NCBI GenBank assembly: GCA_002349525.1
Contig: DEDL01000026.1
Coordinates: 1,272-7,308, forward strand
Length of the DNA: 6,037 bases
From: Lachnoclostridium sp. UBA2905
Lineage (GTDB): Bacteria > Bacillota > Clostridia > Lachnospirales > Lachnospiraceae
Reading direction: 5' to 3'
The notes beneath the pieces were generated by a model, which was not told the DNA's origin, searched no databases, and was given only the letters and a program-made list of their open reading frames with translations. The position numbers and the translations under genes are program-made. Positions within the stretch are counted from its first letter, which is position 1; every line of letters starts with the position of its first letter. This document shows, in pieces, positions 5,714-6,037 of the stretch.

Positions 5714-5851
5714 ATGGATAAACAGAAAACAGGGGCCCTAATTAGAGAGGCACGTATAGCAAAGAATTATACTCAAAGTGAATTGGGTGATCTTATTGGA
5801 GTAAGCAATAAAGCGGTATCAAGATGGGAAAATGGAGTTTCCCATAGTTAA
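5714..5851 (+). pseudogene. Truncated Xre-family helix-turn-helix regulator
   Basis: Starts at ATG 5714 with the strong site AGGAGG at 5700-5705 and stops after 45 codons at TAA 5849-5851. Residues 8-41 are a classic Xre/HTH_3 DNA-binding domain: ALIREARIAKNYTQSELGDL (8-27), then the recognition helix region VSNKAVSRWENG (30-41). Relatives continue after WENG with a segment such as ESFPD..L and the remainder of the domain, usually totalling well over 100 residues. Here the sequence switches to VSHS and a stop. The break coincides with the start of DNA that belongs to the recombinase-bearing element, so the gene was probably cut by insertion or recombination. The remaining peptide lacks the last helix of the domain and is unlikely to bind DNA well. 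Confidence 0.8.
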
Positions 5852-5870
5852 AGATACCACACCCAATATC

Positions 5871-5897
5871 ACAAACTGGGTTTGTCAGGGTTTGTCA
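5871..5897. repeat. Short palindrome and tandem 10-bp repeat at the element edge
   Basis: ACAAAC (5871-5876) and GTTTGT (5880-5885) form a 6-bp inverted repeat around TGG. Overlapping it is a perfect tandem repeat of GGGTTTGTCA (5878-5887 and 5888-5897). The cluster lies between the broken regulator and the recombinase gene end, where an element boundary or recombinase recognition site would be expected. That role is inference from position only. Confidence 0.45.
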
Positions 5898-5919
5898 AGT
5901 AAAGTGTGTAAGTTCTTTT

Positions 5920-6036
5920 TTACACCTCATTCCGTAGCTTAGTGCGGTATAGGGTGCTGACCGAAATTCCGGTCATGGAGGAGACCTGTTTGTAGGAATT
6001 GGTCTCTAAGAGAAGCATTGCATGCTCCAGTTGTTC
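5920..6036 (-). CDS. C-terminal end of a small serine recombinase (partial)
   Basis: The minus strand carries an open frame entering from the right edge and ending at the TAA read from 5922-5920. It encodes 38 residues, EQLEHAMLLLETNSYKQVSS followed by MTGISVSTLYRTKLRNEV. This matches the C-terminal helix-turn-helix of resolvase/invertase-type serine recombinases: a helix, the (Y)KQVSSMTGIS turn and the STLYR recognition helix. The catalytic domain with its serine lies outside the window, so completeness cannot be judged; family members are about 180-210 aa. Its orientation, converging on the truncated regulator, suggests that it belongs to a separate element whose end lies near 5835-5920. 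Confidence 0.72.
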   Translation of the reverse strand, partial: EQLEHAMLLLETNSYKQVSSMTGISVSTLYRTKLRNEV

Positions 6037-6037
6037 C

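Noticed and set aside
5906..5925. GTGTAA/TTACAC inverted repeat as a terminator of the recombinase gene
   Set aside because: The stem is only 6 bp and AT-rich, and on the minus strand it is followed by ACTTTACTTG rather than a U-run.
1..6037. tRNA genes, rRNA, CRISPR repeats or a known riboswitch
   Set aside because: No cloverleaf-like sequence, regularly spaced direct repeats or conserved riboswitch core was seen on either strand; intergenic gaps are all under 200 bases.

Overview
The window looks like an accessory region of a low-GC Gram-positive anaerobe, most likely a Clostridia/Lachnospiraceae gut bacterium. This rests on AT-rich DNA, strong GGAGG ribosome binding sites, clostridial-type siphophage tail proteins, a DUF6017-type replication-protein tail and a Xre-type regulator of the kind common in these genomes. 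The genus cannot be read from the sequence. Almost everything is on the plus strand.

Region 1 (about 76-2940) is a fragment of a siphophage tail module, apparently cut at both ends. It begins with what looks like the last ~45 residues of a major tail protein, then a terminator-like hairpin. Next is an intact tail assembly chaperone with a programmed -1 frameshift (A AAA AAC at 635-641) that appends a second domain ending in DFDRF. The tape measure gene should follow directly. Instead two extra genes lie between them: an 86-residue protein of unknown function and a 397-residue left-handed beta-helix acyltransferase followed by its own terminator. This is the layout of a phage 'moron' cargo, plausibly one that modifies a surface glycan. 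The tape measure gene keeps only its first ~162 codons.

Region 2 (about 2940-5633) looks like conjugative-element DNA. The tape measure reading frame runs without interruption into ~122 residues that I recognise as the DUF6017 C-terminal domain of RepA-type replication initiators, so the 286-residue product is a chimera made by recombination. The 23 residues at 1-72 may be the other flank of the same element. After the chimera comes a complete AbiE type IV toxin-antitoxin/abortive infection operon (AbiEi antitoxin-repressor, AbiEii nucleotidyltransferase toxin). It has a readable promoter and two tandem inverted-repeat operators 54 bp apart. An unrecognised 218-residue protein with an N-terminal GVDGPTSVF motif follows.

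Region 3 (5634-6037) is another break point. A Xre-type helix-turn-helix gene stops after 45 codons just past its DNA-binding domain. Right after it lie short direct and inverted repeats and, on the minus strand, the C-terminal 38 residues of what looks like a small serine recombinase. A second mobile element therefore seems to abut or interrupt the regulator.

Overall, the window is a mosaic of a phage tail fragment carrying a glycan-modifying cargo, a conjugative-element remnant carrying phage defence, and the edge of a recombinase-bearing element. The AbiE operon is the only clearly complete functional system. The most unusual features are the in-frame tape measure/RepA chimera, the acyltransferase between chaperone and tape measure, and the duplicated AbiE operator. 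No wholly new system can be claimed from sequence reading alone.
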